From: Fuerstiella sp.
Lineage (GTDB): Bacteria; Planctomycetota; Planctomycetia; Planctomycetales; Planctomycetaceae
NCBI GenBank assembly: GCA_029941865.1
Contig: JAPYTO010000030.1
Coordinates: 1 to 41,454 of the forward strand
Direction: 5' to 3'
Length of the DNA stretch: 41,454 bases
Shown here: in pieces, positions 8,699-16,482 of the stretch
Layout of the letters: each line of letters opens with the position of its first letter
How positions within the stretch are numbered: position 1 is the first letter of the stretch
Notes under the pieces: generated by a model
Database searches by the model: none
Seen by the model: only the letters and a program-made list of their open reading frames with translations
What the model was told of the DNA's origin: nothing
Position numbers and translations under genes: made by a program

Positions 8699-11007
8699 GC
8701 TGCCTGGTCATGATGCAGTGTGTCAGCGTGGCCACGCAGGACAAGCCTTCGCGTTATCCACACCTCAAACATCAGCATGCCCAGGAATACGAACAGCAGG
8801 AACGCCCAAAGTTCACTGCGAGACTCGTCGCCGTACATCTGCTTTCGAAGACTCTCCATCGATTCCACAAACGTCATGCGGTTGTTAACTCTCAACCGTG
8901 CGTGATCATCGGGGACCAGTTCCGCCGGGTCGTCTTCTGCATGGTCGTAGTTGACCACAAATGAATCGACAGGTTTTGCTGCTGCATCCTGATCACGCCG
9001 CAGTTCGTAGGTCCCGGGCAAACGAGTGCCTGGCAGTTGCACCAGCCATTCCCGATCGTTTTCTGCAATGACTGCCTCCGCGGTGAAATCAAAAGGCCCC
9101 GTGAATTGCAATTTGCTGATGTCTGTTTCGTCTGTGGTCTGCGGCATGACCGTCGTCAGTTGCTCACCAAATCCGACGTTTCGTCGAGTCCGCGACGATG
9201 CCATCTGAAACAGTGCCTCGTGCAGAAACGGTACGTAGTCCGGTCGCGTCGGCAACCCATTCCACGCAGCATCAATGTTGCTGGTCATTAGCAGGACGCT
9301 TCCTCGGCCGCACTGGACCTGCAGCAGCAAAGGATCGCCCGATGTCAGCTGTGCCACTGTGACCGGCATGGGCTGTGCGGCAATTGATTTCGACACACCG
9401 GCATGCTGAAAATCCTTCAAACGCTCGGTGGACGCCGGCCTTGCGTTCTGGCCCGGCTGGTCGTCTGTTGCCGACGATTCCGTTGTCGCCTCTGTCAGCC
9501 ACCATCTCTCAAAGGCGGCCGTCAGAAAAGTAGCCCCATTGCGTTCGCGAAACCGATTCAGCCATGCGGCTTCAAGGCTATAGGGGGCGATTGTGGTCGG
9601 CGTCACGGCATCCGGATCAGCGCTGCGAATACGTTTTAACTCAAGCTGAGGAATCATCCTGCCGTAGAGCTCACGAAACGATTTTGGGGACGAATTCGGT
9701 CCCAGAGCAATAAAAACGCCCTTGCCGCCGGAGGCAAAACCATGCAGAGCATTCGCCATCCCTTCCGGCAGTTCGGTGAGGTCCGGCAAAATGGCAGCGG
9801 CCACATCACGCAGATCGTCAGGTGTCAAATCACGCGCCCGCACGGTCTTCGTCAGAATCCACGGAGCCTTGTTTCCCGGCGCCGTCAGGGCCATCCGGGC
9901 AAAGAATGTATTCCACTTTGTCTTATCCAGGCTGCTGGATCCTTCGACCAGCAGCACGGGAATGGCTGTTGTCACGTGGACGGCCGCATGTCCCGAGTTG
10001 TCTGCCATGACAGAATCGTCCGGCAGATCGACTTTGACGGTGACCAGATTCGTCCCTTCCATCGAAAAGCGAATCGAGCGGCTGAATGTCGTTTCTGAAT
10101 CCGCCGGCACAGACACGGTCGAGTCGAGACTGGCCACCCGCTGCCCGTTCAAAAGAATCTGCAGCGGCACGTCGACTGTCGTGCCTCCGGCATTGCGAAC
10201 CGGCACCTGCAGACTGACGGGAAACCCGGGAACGGTCAAATCACGTGAGACATCAACGCGTCCGATCGAAATATTCTGACGTATCGCCGCCAGCCCCGCG
10301 CTCAGATCAACGACCCACAATGATGGCCGGACAGACGGGAAATTCAGCACGTCGTCAAATCGTTTCCAGGCGGCATCCTTCGCAACAGACCAACTGGCTC
10401 TCTGACGGTCCGTCAGGACCACGATTTCGCGCGATCCATTGCTGCAACGTCCCAGGATCCCGACGGCTTCCTCACAGGCCTGCCGCAGGTCGGCCGCACC
10501 TGCTGGTGGGGGAATCCTGTCAAGCTCATCGCTGACGAGGCTGAGATCCTGCAAAGGAGACTCAACGACTCTGATCGGCCGATCACGAGCGTCAATCACG
10601 GCGACGGTATCACCGGGCTGCAGCGTTTGCAGAAAATCCTGAGCACGTCGAATGGCCTTCTGATGCAAAGACACCAACCCATCGCTGCGTCCCATCGAAT
10701 TGGAACCATCGATCACCAGTACCACATCGCGCGAACCGGCAGAATTGTAGCCCATCAGAAAACCGCTGCTGATCCACGGCCGGGCCGCCGCCATGGCGAT
10801 CAGGCAGATGGCGGCGATACGGACCAGCAACAGCAGCAACTCCTCCAGCTTCATTTTGCGGCGAGTCTTGCGGCTGGGATCCAGAAACTGCATGGCCCCC
10901 CAGTTTACGACATCGTATCGACGACGACTGAGCAGGTGGGCAATAACCGGCAGTGCCACTCCCGCCAGGCCCAGCAGCATCATGGGATTGAGGAAAAACT
11001 GAAGCAT
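8689..11007 (-). CDS. BatA-like membrane protein with von Willebrand factor A domain
   Basis: A 772-residue inner-membrane protein. Residues 1-78 match the BatA N-terminal module: a first helix with LAGVALPVIAHLLSRRR, a linker with FLDPSRKTRRK, then a second helix ending ARPW. A VWA domain follows with an intact metal-ion-dependent adhesion site (D100-G-S102-N-S104). Beyond about residue 250 come a beta-sandwich-like region (CARDB type) and a glutamine-amidotransferase-like fold ending in a C-terminal helix (LWAFLLFVFLGMLMFEVWI). BatA/BatB proteins usually accompany MoxR ATPases and DUF58 proteins in aerotolerance or metal-insertion systems, but none is in the window. The gene begins 48 bases after the ketoacyl-synthase-like gene. 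The exact role is unknown. Confidence 0.88.
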   Translation of the reverse strand: MLQFFLNPMMLLGLAGVALPVIAHLLSRRRYDVVNWGAMQFLDPSRKTRRKMKLEELLLLLVRIAAICLIAMAAARPWISSGFLMGYNSAGSRDVVLVIDGSNSMGRSDGLVSLHQKAIRRAQDFLQTLQPGDTVAVIDARDRPIRVVESPLQDLSLVSDELDRIPPPAGAADLRQACEEAVGILGRCSNGSREIVVLTDRQRASWSVAKDAAWKRFDDVLNFPSVRPSLWVVDLSAGLAAIRQNISIGRVDVSRDLTVPGFPVSLQVPVRNAGGTTVDVPLQILLNGQRVASLDSTVSVPADSETTFSRSIRFSMEGTNLVTVKVDLPDDSVMADNSGHAAVHVTTAIPVLLVEGSSSLDKTKWNTFFARMALTAPGNKAPWILTKTVRARDLTPDDLRDVAAAILPDLTELPEGMANALHGFASGGKGVFIALGPNSSPKSFRELYGRMIPQLELKRIRSADPDAVTPTTIAPYSLEAAWLNRFRERNGATFLTAAFERWWLTEATTESSATDDQPGQNARPASTERLKDFQHAGVSKSIAAQPMPVTVAQLTSGDPLLLQVQCGRGSVLLMTSNIDAAWNGLPTRPDYVPFLHEALFQMASSRTRRNVGFGEQLTTVMPQTTDETDISKLQFTGPFDFTAEAVIAENDREWLVQLPGTRLPGTYELRRDQDAAAKPVDSFVVNYDHAEDDPAELVPDDHARLRVNNRMTFVESMESLRKQMYGDESRSELWAFLLFVFLGMLMFEVWITRRLVLRGHADTLHHDQAAAP

Positions 11008-11055
11008 GCGCGGTCAGCTGTGGCCTGCGAGGGAAGGCGGTGTTACCGGGTCATT

Positions 11056-12366
11056 TCACACGCCGATGACGACGGCACTGCTTTGCCCCATGCGGGTCAC
11101 GCTGGTTTTCAGGAACAGCTTGTTGTCTGTCACAAGATGTTCGTCGGCAACGACGTTCAGCGGTGTTTCTTCATCCGACGCCCGGAAATTCAGCGTCTTC
11201 GGGACGACGCCGTGCTTTAAGCCCAGGATCGATACTGCGATTTCGCTTAAAGCGGATCCGCTGCCCGCACTTCCCAGATAGCTTTTCGGAGCCGTCACAG
11301 GAACGCTGTCGGCGCTGCCCGCCAGCATGCTGTGGATGGCCCTGCTTTCGTAGTGATCGCGTTTCAGGTGACCGGAGGCACTCACGTTCACGTGCCCAAG
11401 GTCAGTAGCGCTGACGCCGGCCCTTTGCAGTGCTGCCGTCGCTGCCCGTTCAATGGCCAGCTGCTCATTTGCCTGGCCATCGCGATCAAGAACACAACTG
11501 GCCGCTGTACTCAGCACAGTCGCCAGAATGGTGGCTCCCCGAGCTTCTGCGTGCGTCCGCGATTCCAGGATAAACGTACAAGCGCCCTCAGCCATCACTT
11601 CACCGCGTCGATCCTTGTCCAGCGGACGACAGCGTTCCGCCACCGGCCCATCTGCCAGCGTGTCCCACAGCGTGTGCTGGCAGGATTTCACCGCGTGCAG
11701 CCGGGTGCCCGTTGTGCCTGTGATCATGACGTCGGCACGGCCACGTCGAATAATGTTGGCCGCTTCGGACAGCACAAGTCCGCCGGATGCTTCGTCATGG
11801 GTAATGGAATTGTTCGGTCCGCGGGCATCGACGGCGATACCGATGTGACAACCGGGCATATTCGGCAGGTATCGTAACAACCACAACGGCTCCATTCCCT
11901 TGAAACGGTCCTCGCCGCAATTTCCCCATCGGTCGTACAGGAAACTCGATCCGTCAGTCTTGCAGGCCACACCAGCGTCCAGCAGCACGTCAGGTGGGCT
12001 GGACATCAAATTCGCTCCGAAATCCACGCCGATGCGTTCCGCTGGCACGCTGCCCGGTTCGATTCCGGCATGCTGCACTGCCTGCAGCGCCGATGCCACC
12101 CCCAGCTGAATCTCGCGGCACATGACCTTAATCTGCTTCTTCACGGACCTCTGGTTGAGGTGTTCTTTTCTGGCGGACTTGGCCGTGAAGTCAGTGACTT
12201 CGCCGCCGATGCAGCCCGGAGTTCCCACATGGCTGAGATGTTCCGTCTTCTGAAAGCCACATTTCCCGGCCTCCACACTCGCCCAAAACGCATCCTCCCC
12301 GATTCCAATGGAGGACATAAGGCCGATGCCAGTGATGACAATGTCGCCGGAAAAACTTTGAGACAT
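11056..12366 (-). CDS. Beta-ketoacyl synthase homologue lacking all catalytic residues
   Basis: A 436-residue thiolase-fold protein with the overall order of KAS II (FabF): GIGLMSSIGIGEDAFW at the N-terminus, RGPNNSITHDEASGG at 182-196, GRADVMITG, ERCRPLDKDRRGEVMAEGA, and a KSYLGSAGSGSA segment at 361-372. Aligned by eye to FabF, the nucleophilic Cys is Glu192, the two catalytic His are Ser329 and Ser366, and the C-terminal GFGG gate is also changed. Condensing activity is therefore very unlikely. A structural, chain-length-factor-like or decarboxylating role is possible. I use the ATG at 12366, because the upstream extension to 12426 precedes the conserved first strand without homology. The VWA gene follows 48 bases downstream. 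Confidence 0.82.
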   Translation of the reverse strand: MSQSFSGDIVITGIGLMSSIGIGEDAFWASVEAGKCGFQKTEHLSHVGTPGCIGGEVTDFTAKSARKEHLNQRSVKKQIKVMCREIQLGVASALQAVQHAGIEPGSVPAERIGVDFGANLMSSPPDVLLDAGVACKTDGSSFLYDRWGNCGEDRFKGMEPLWLLRYLPNMPGCHIGIAVDARGPNNSITHDEASGGLVLSEAANIIRRGRADVMITGTTGTRLHAVKSCQHTLWDTLADGPVAERCRPLDKDRRGEVMAEGACTFILESRTHAEARGATILATVLSTAASCVLDRDGQANEQLAIERAATAALQRAGVSATDLGHVNVSASGHLKRDHYESRAIHSMLAGSADSVPVTAPKSYLGSAGSGSALSEIAVSILGLKHGVVPKTLNFRASDEETPLNVVADEHLVTDNKLFLKTSVTRMGQSSAVVIGV

Positions 12367-12695
12367 GAGTTCTGAATCTCGTCGATTGGTTGACGTTTTG
12401 GCGGTCCCTGGCGACGTGTGCTTCACAAATCGTCGCCCTAACGGAAGGACAGATCGGCAATTCTAGTCACGCGATGCCTGGAATGTTGCGACGGTGCAGG
12501 GTTTTTCGCGTTTGCGGCAAAAGTGGCGATTTCTAGGGAGTCTGCGTTAAAAACACTGGACTTTATGAGCAGGGGAAACGGACGGATTTGGCTTGTTTCC
12601 GGGGGCGGTGCTGCGCGAAAACGCGTGAATCCTGAATTCGAGAGAGGTGCAATCCGTCGCTTCACGGAGATGAGTCGCGCCGGATTATGCGAGGC
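12367..12695. other. Intergenic region upstream of the ketoacyl-synthase-like gene
   Basis: This gap probably contains the promoter for the minus-strand ketoacyl-synthase-like gene. A 91-codon plus-strand frame (12523-12798) overlaps it, but it has no recognisable domain and runs into the next gene. I see no repeat or RNA gene. Confidence 0.45.
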
Positions 12696-13460
12696 TCAGA
12701 ACGAATATTCCGTACCCGGTTCCGCGACAACAATCGGTGAGTCGGAAATCGCCGAGAAATCGCTGAGAATCTCTTTTCGAAGCGTGGCCTTAAGGTGAAC
12801 GGCGAACCAGTCAACGTTTTTTTTCAGCTTGCGTTGTTCCTGCAAAAACGTTGTGGGCGTCAGGTGCATTGTACGTTGGGCCAGTTCCGCCTTCGATTCG
12901 GGAAAACTGAGTTCCAGGAACACGGCGCTCAAATTTGGCTGGCGGTTCAGAAAATCCCATGCCTGCATCACAGGTGCGGTATCAGAAATGATCGCGACCG
13001 ACGTGTGCCCGTCGTCGATGAGGAATCCGAATGCCGGAATCAGGTGTTCCAGTGGGATCGGTGTGACGGAAAGTCCGCTGATCGAAAACGTCTCGAAATC
13101 GCGCAGAGTCTGCCACGTGAAGAAGGGAGCTTCCGTCTGAGCAATCCGATCCAGGTCCGGCCAGACTTCGTCATTGAACACATGCGACTGAATAGCCCGT
13201 TGCGTCTCTTCCCCGGCGCACAGGACAACGGGCACGCCAGTCGTTGAATAGACGTTTTCCAGAAAAACCGGCAACGACGCGATATGGTCGAAATGAGAGT
13301 GCGTCAACAGCACATGGCGAAGCTGCCGCTGTCGCACAATAGGATGCATGAATCCGATGCACCCGGCATCAATCGCGACCGTATCGTTGATCACGTACGA
13401 CACAGCGAACTGATGTCGAGCGGACTGACCAACTGTTGACTCAATAACCTGAATCTTCAT
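12696..13460 (-). CDS. Metallo-beta-lactamase-fold protein, probable class II cyclic-nucleotide phosphodiesterase
   Basis: A 254-residue cytoplasmic hydrolase. The zinc motif HxHxDH is present (H54, H56, D58, H59, in LLTHSHFDHIASLP). After it come a conserved SDTAPV segment, then FLELSFPES, then a MHLTP motif followed by the helix LQEQRKLKK and AVHLKATLRKEI. That second half matches the pattern of class II cAMP phosphodiesterases (yeast PDE1 type: E-C/L-S-F, HLTP, H-I/L-K), not lactonases or glyoxalases. The likely reaction is hydrolysis of 3',5'-cyclic nucleotides to 5'-monophosphates. The start at 13460 is preferred; the upstream frame to 13565 is basic and lacks homology. Its position beside a cNMP-binding protein and near a cyclase supports the call. 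Confidence 0.68.
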   Translation of the reverse strand: MKIQVIESTVGQSARHQFAVSYVINDTVAIDAGCIGFMHPIVRQRQLRHVLLTHSHFDHIASLPVFLENVYSTTGVPVVLCAGEETQRAIQSHVFNDEVWPDLDRIAQTEAPFFTWQTLRDFETFSISGLSVTPIPLEHLIPAFGFLIDDGHTSVAIISDTAPVMQAWDFLNRQPNLSAVFLELSFPESKAELAQRTMHLTPTTFLQEQRKLKKNVDWFAVHLKATLRKEILSDFSAISDSPIVVAEPGTEYSF

Positions 13461-13568
13461 TGACTCGCCCGTGTTCACGCAGGAACTGACTGGTCCGGAA
13501 ACGGCCGACACTGACGAACGACGTGAAAACAATGATCGTTGCAGCGAAGAACGGAAGCGGACCATTCT

Positions 13569-13590
13569 GCTTCGAGCGTTTGCTCGAAGC
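13569..13590. terminator. Perfect 9-bp hairpin after the decaheme gene
   Basis: GCTTCGAGC (13569-13577) and GCTCGAAGC (13582-13590) flank a 4-base loop, 20 bases beyond the decaheme stop codon on the minus strand. It may end the electron-transfer operon. There is no T-tract, so it could instead be a processing or stabilising structure. Confidence 0.5.
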
Positions 13591-13610
13591 GGCCCGCGGA
13601 CGGTCCCGCA

Positions 13611-15653
13611 CTACGGACTATGAACATGATAATTGTGGCATTCAAGGCAGGTTTGCGAAGCAGTCGATTCGTTGTGACAGGACGCACAATGACTTTGCTT
13701 AATTGCGTCAAACCCACTGGACAAAGGACAGGATGTTTCCGGTTGCGGCTTCCAACGACCCAGATCGTCGCGCGTAAAGTATTCCGGCCGAAAGAACTCC
13801 GGCGTCTGTTGATCGTTCAGAATCTGATGACACGTCAGGCATAAATTTGCACCTTCAATCTGCATATGAGGTTCGTGACGAAAGCTTGTGAAGGCGACGT
13901 GATCACGAGGCACTTTCGTGTTCCAGTTGACTCTCAGGATTCCGTCATCGTCTGTGCTTGTTGTATGGCAGGACAGGCATCGGCCAGTGGCCAGCGGACC
14001 GCTGCGGCTGATTTCTCCTGATCCGGAAGGATTTGCCAGGGCCGTGAACAGTTCCTGAAGTTCCTTCGGTACGGTTTCACTTCCAACCAGCGGCACCAGG
14101 TAATCCAGCAGCCGACGCAGGACGGGGTCCGCATGCGCTACTGGTCGATATCGTATCGTGCGGTCCGCGTCAGAGATATACCATCCACGCACAGGTGGCA
14201 TGGCTTGATGCTCGGGGGTCGCGACATCCGGCGATTTCGGAAGAGGCTGGTTGGTCATGTGAGCGGCCATTTCGTCCCGGAGTCCGGGGAACCACGATGT
14301 CGACACAGCAACCAGCAGCGGACCAAGTTCGGCCAGCGGACCGTGCAGCAGCGAATGTGCCTCTGGCAGTCGTTCTGTCAGGGCCGTCTCACCGACATTT
14401 CGAACCTTCAGAAGCAACTGTTTGCACTGCCAGATCAGTTCCGGAGTGATGCCCAAGGTACTTGTGCCGGAGGCGCCTCCGCGTAGCAGCAGCGACATCA
14501 AGGGCGGCATCTCGCGCAAAGACGATTCGGTCACCGGCCAGTGTCCGTAAATCGGGATCTCGCCTGGTTCTGTCCTGGGCTGTTCTGCGACCTGCGTCAC
14601 CGCAAAGAAAGGGACTCCGGGAAACGGAAGATCGACAATCTGTGACTCATGACAACTGGCGCACGTGTGTTGGAAGTCAACGGTCAGCATCATGCCGCCC
14701 GCCGCGTCCGGTTTGTGGCACGTCGAGCAGGCGGACAGCGATTTTTTATCGGGGATGTGCGACGGCAGATCGTTCGCCGCAAAATACGCATTGATGTGCC
14801 TGGCGTGATCAAAGTAAATATTGGGTCGCGTTGCATGCGGGAAGTGTTCAAATTCCGGATGACCGTGGGCAAAGTCATCAAACTGCGCCTTGTGGCATGT
14901 CTGGCACTGCTGGTCAGAAAGTTTTGCCAGATCAAATGATCGGCCATGGTGTTCCTGATGGCAGGTTGCACAGGATCGTGTTTGATCCGGTGGACCCGAG
15001 TGGATAAATGCGGTCAATGTCCTGGAAACCACGGACGAATTCGAGTTCGCTGCAGCATCTGCCGTCAGCTCGGTCAACGCATTTCCGTCGACACTGTGAG
15101 GAGACAATGGCGCAGCTCCGATGTCCTGATGGCAGTGCAGACATTTTTCGCTGTCGGCCAGCGAATCGTGTGCAAGGAAAGCATTCGACAACAAGCCGCT
15201 GTGAGCCTCACCGGCGACGTGACATGCAGCACAGTTGGCTTCCAGAGCAGCATGAGCCGATGTCACCGCGCCCGGCGACAGCAATGTCTGAGGACTCGAA
15301 TCAGAAAACGTGATGAGACAAATCGCCAGTGATATCGAAACGCAGACAGCTCCGGCGACCTTTCGCCGTTTCAGCAGGCTCATCCGAGGCTGGCACGACT
15401 CGTCCGCCTGACAGCATGTCCCGTCAGGGTTGGGCCCGTCTGCACATTTTCCGCCGTGGAGTACTGACCGAGTGCACCGGTAACGGTCGCCCACCTGTTC
15501 CGGCTGACACTGACTGTGGACGCTGCACTCACCGTCTGCACCGGGACCCAGGCGACATGGCATGCCGTCGCATGCTTTGCCACATACCCACACGTCTCCG
15601 GGACGTTCGTAGGAACTGGATTTCCAGTCGAATTGTTGCAGAGGTTCCGTCAT
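13611..15653 (-). CDS. Membrane-anchored decaheme cytochrome c with a cysteine-rich N-terminal tail
   Basis: A 680-residue protein with ten CxxCH haem c sites: C-AA-CH at residue 141, C-LH-CH at 171, then CATCH, CQTCH, CSTCH, CASCH, CLSCH, CLTCH, CASCH and CLECH. A single hydrophobic segment (about 98-116) should place the haem domain in the periplasm. Before it lies a tail with ten cysteines (C24, C28, C33, C43, C49, C60, C70, C80, C81, C87), predicted cytoplasmic; it may bind metal or Fe-S centres. The haem domain is split: six sites before about residue 350, a haem-free region of some 200 residues, then four sites. ATG 15653 leaves a 10-base gap from the cytochrome b stop; the frame also extends to 15698. 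It probably accepts electrons from cytochrome b. Confidence 0.88.
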   Translation of the reverse strand: MTEPLQQFDWKSSSYERPGDVWVCGKACDGMPCRLGPGADGECSVHSQCQPEQVGDRYRCTRSVLHGGKCADGPNPDGTCCQADESCQPRMSLLKRRKVAGAVCVSISLAICLITFSDSSPQTLLSPGAVTSAHAALEANCAACHVAGEAHSGLLSNAFLAHDSLADSEKCLHCHQDIGAAPLSPHSVDGNALTELTADAAANSNSSVVSRTLTAFIHSGPPDQTRSCATCHQEHHGRSFDLAKLSDQQCQTCHKAQFDDFAHGHPEFEHFPHATRPNIYFDHARHINAYFAANDLPSHIPDKKSLSACSTCHKPDAAGGMMLTVDFQHTCASCHESQIVDLPFPGVPFFAVTQVAEQPRTEPGEIPIYGHWPVTESSLREMPPLMSLLLRGGASGTSTLGITPELIWQCKQLLLKVRNVGETALTERLPEAHSLLHGPLAELGPLLVAVSTSWFPGLRDEMAAHMTNQPLPKSPDVATPEHQAMPPVRGWYISDADRTIRYRPVAHADPVLRRLLDYLVPLVGSETVPKELQELFTALANPSGSGEISRSGPLATGRCLSCHTTSTDDDGILRVNWNTKVPRDHVAFTSFRHEPHMQIEGANLCLTCHQILNDQQTPEFFRPEYFTRDDLGRWKPQPETSCPLSSGFDAIKQSHCASCHNESTASQTCLECHNYHVHSP

Positions 15654-15663
15654 GAGATTCGGA

Positions 15664-16482
15664 TTATTGACTGGTGTACGCCATCGCCGTAACGACATGG
15701 CATGAAGCGAATACGATCATAGCCCACGTCAGTGGCACGTGCAGAAACAGCCAGTACTTCAATAAAGACTGCATCGTATACTGATAGTCCAGGTCATCTT
15801 TTCGTCTGACACATTCCGCCAGACGTTCCATCGTCTGTTCATCCTGCGTGTTTAGAAACCGTCGCGTGTCGGCAAGAGCACTCAGCAGTCCTGTGCGGGG
15901 CTTTGCGGAATGTATGACGTGGGAAAAAAAGTTTGTTGGTCGCTGAAAGAAAGAATGGAGACGTCGCAGGTAAAGTTCACTCAGGACTTCCGACGGTGCT
16001 TCGTCCTTTGCCCCCGCAACAGCCGCCTCTGCTTCTTCACGCAGTATTCGGATAAAAACCGGAATGCGTTCGCGGATCACCTCCTCGCCGCGGTCCGTCA
16101 GTCGTGGAGGAATTGTGCGAGTCAGAATCAGTCCCACGACTCCGGTGCAGAAAACTATGAGAAACAGCAGTCCGGTCATCACTTCGATCAACCCGCCGGG
16201 CCATTGTGCACCAGAGTGCAGAAGAAAAACCGGCAGCGACAGAAGCCCGACGTAGATATGACACTGCAGCCACCCGGCAGACGAACCGAGCGGCAGCATG
16301 GAAAACTGTTTGCGCACCCGGTACGACGCCAGAAACAGCACGATGACGACAAGCAGCCAGCCCAGCCATGTGCGTGGGCTTAGCAGCGCCGATTCCATGG
16401 TCCGCGTGGCGACCAGCAGCAGCAGGGTCAGCACCGCGACAATGACAACCCCGATAATTCTTCTGAGGACGAAGTTTGTCAT
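15664..16482 (-). CDS. Di-heme membrane cytochrome b (electron-transfer anchor)
   Basis: A 272-residue inner-membrane protein with five predicted helices (about 6-28, 38-54, 72-92, 98-122, 242-268) and a long soluble stretch (128-235). Two helices each carry a histidine pair with the same spacing: H75 and H89 in the third, H248 and H262 in the last. This H-x13-H pattern in two helices is the classic ligand set for two stacked b haems, as in cytochrome b561-like and ferric-reductase-like anchors. The start ATG overlaps the stop of the Fe-S gene by four bases (ATGA), implying translational coupling. It most likely moves electrons between the cytoplasmic Fe-S protein or quinone pool and the periplasmic decaheme cytochrome. 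I cannot assign a named family. Confidence 0.75.
   Translation of the reverse strand: MTNFVLRRIIGVVIVAVLTLLLLVATRTMESALLSPRTWLGWLLVVIVLFLASYRVRKQFSMLPLGSSAGWLQCHIYVGLLSLPVFLLHSGAQWPGGLIEVMTGLLFLIVFCTGVVGLILTRTIPPRLTDRGEEVIRERIPVFIRILREEAEAAVAGAKDEAPSEVLSELYLRRLHSFFQRPTNFFSHVIHSAKPRTGLLSALADTRRFLNTQDEQTMERLAECVRRKDDLDYQYTMQSLLKYWLFLHVPLTWAMIVFASCHVVTAMAYTSQ

Noticed and set aside
9722..10279. Plus-strand 185-codon open frame
   Set aside because: It lies wholly inside the minus-strand BatA-like gene, whose motifs are clear. It has no recognisable domain.
12523..12798. Plus-strand 91-codon frame in the gap after the phosphodiesterase-like gene
   Set aside because: It overlaps the phosphodiesterase coding end on the other strand and has no domain. 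It cannot be supported as a gene.
13606..13620. Possible third CGTAGTG-type repeat near the decaheme stop
   Set aside because: Only about eight bases resemble the repeat, without its hairpins. This could be chance.
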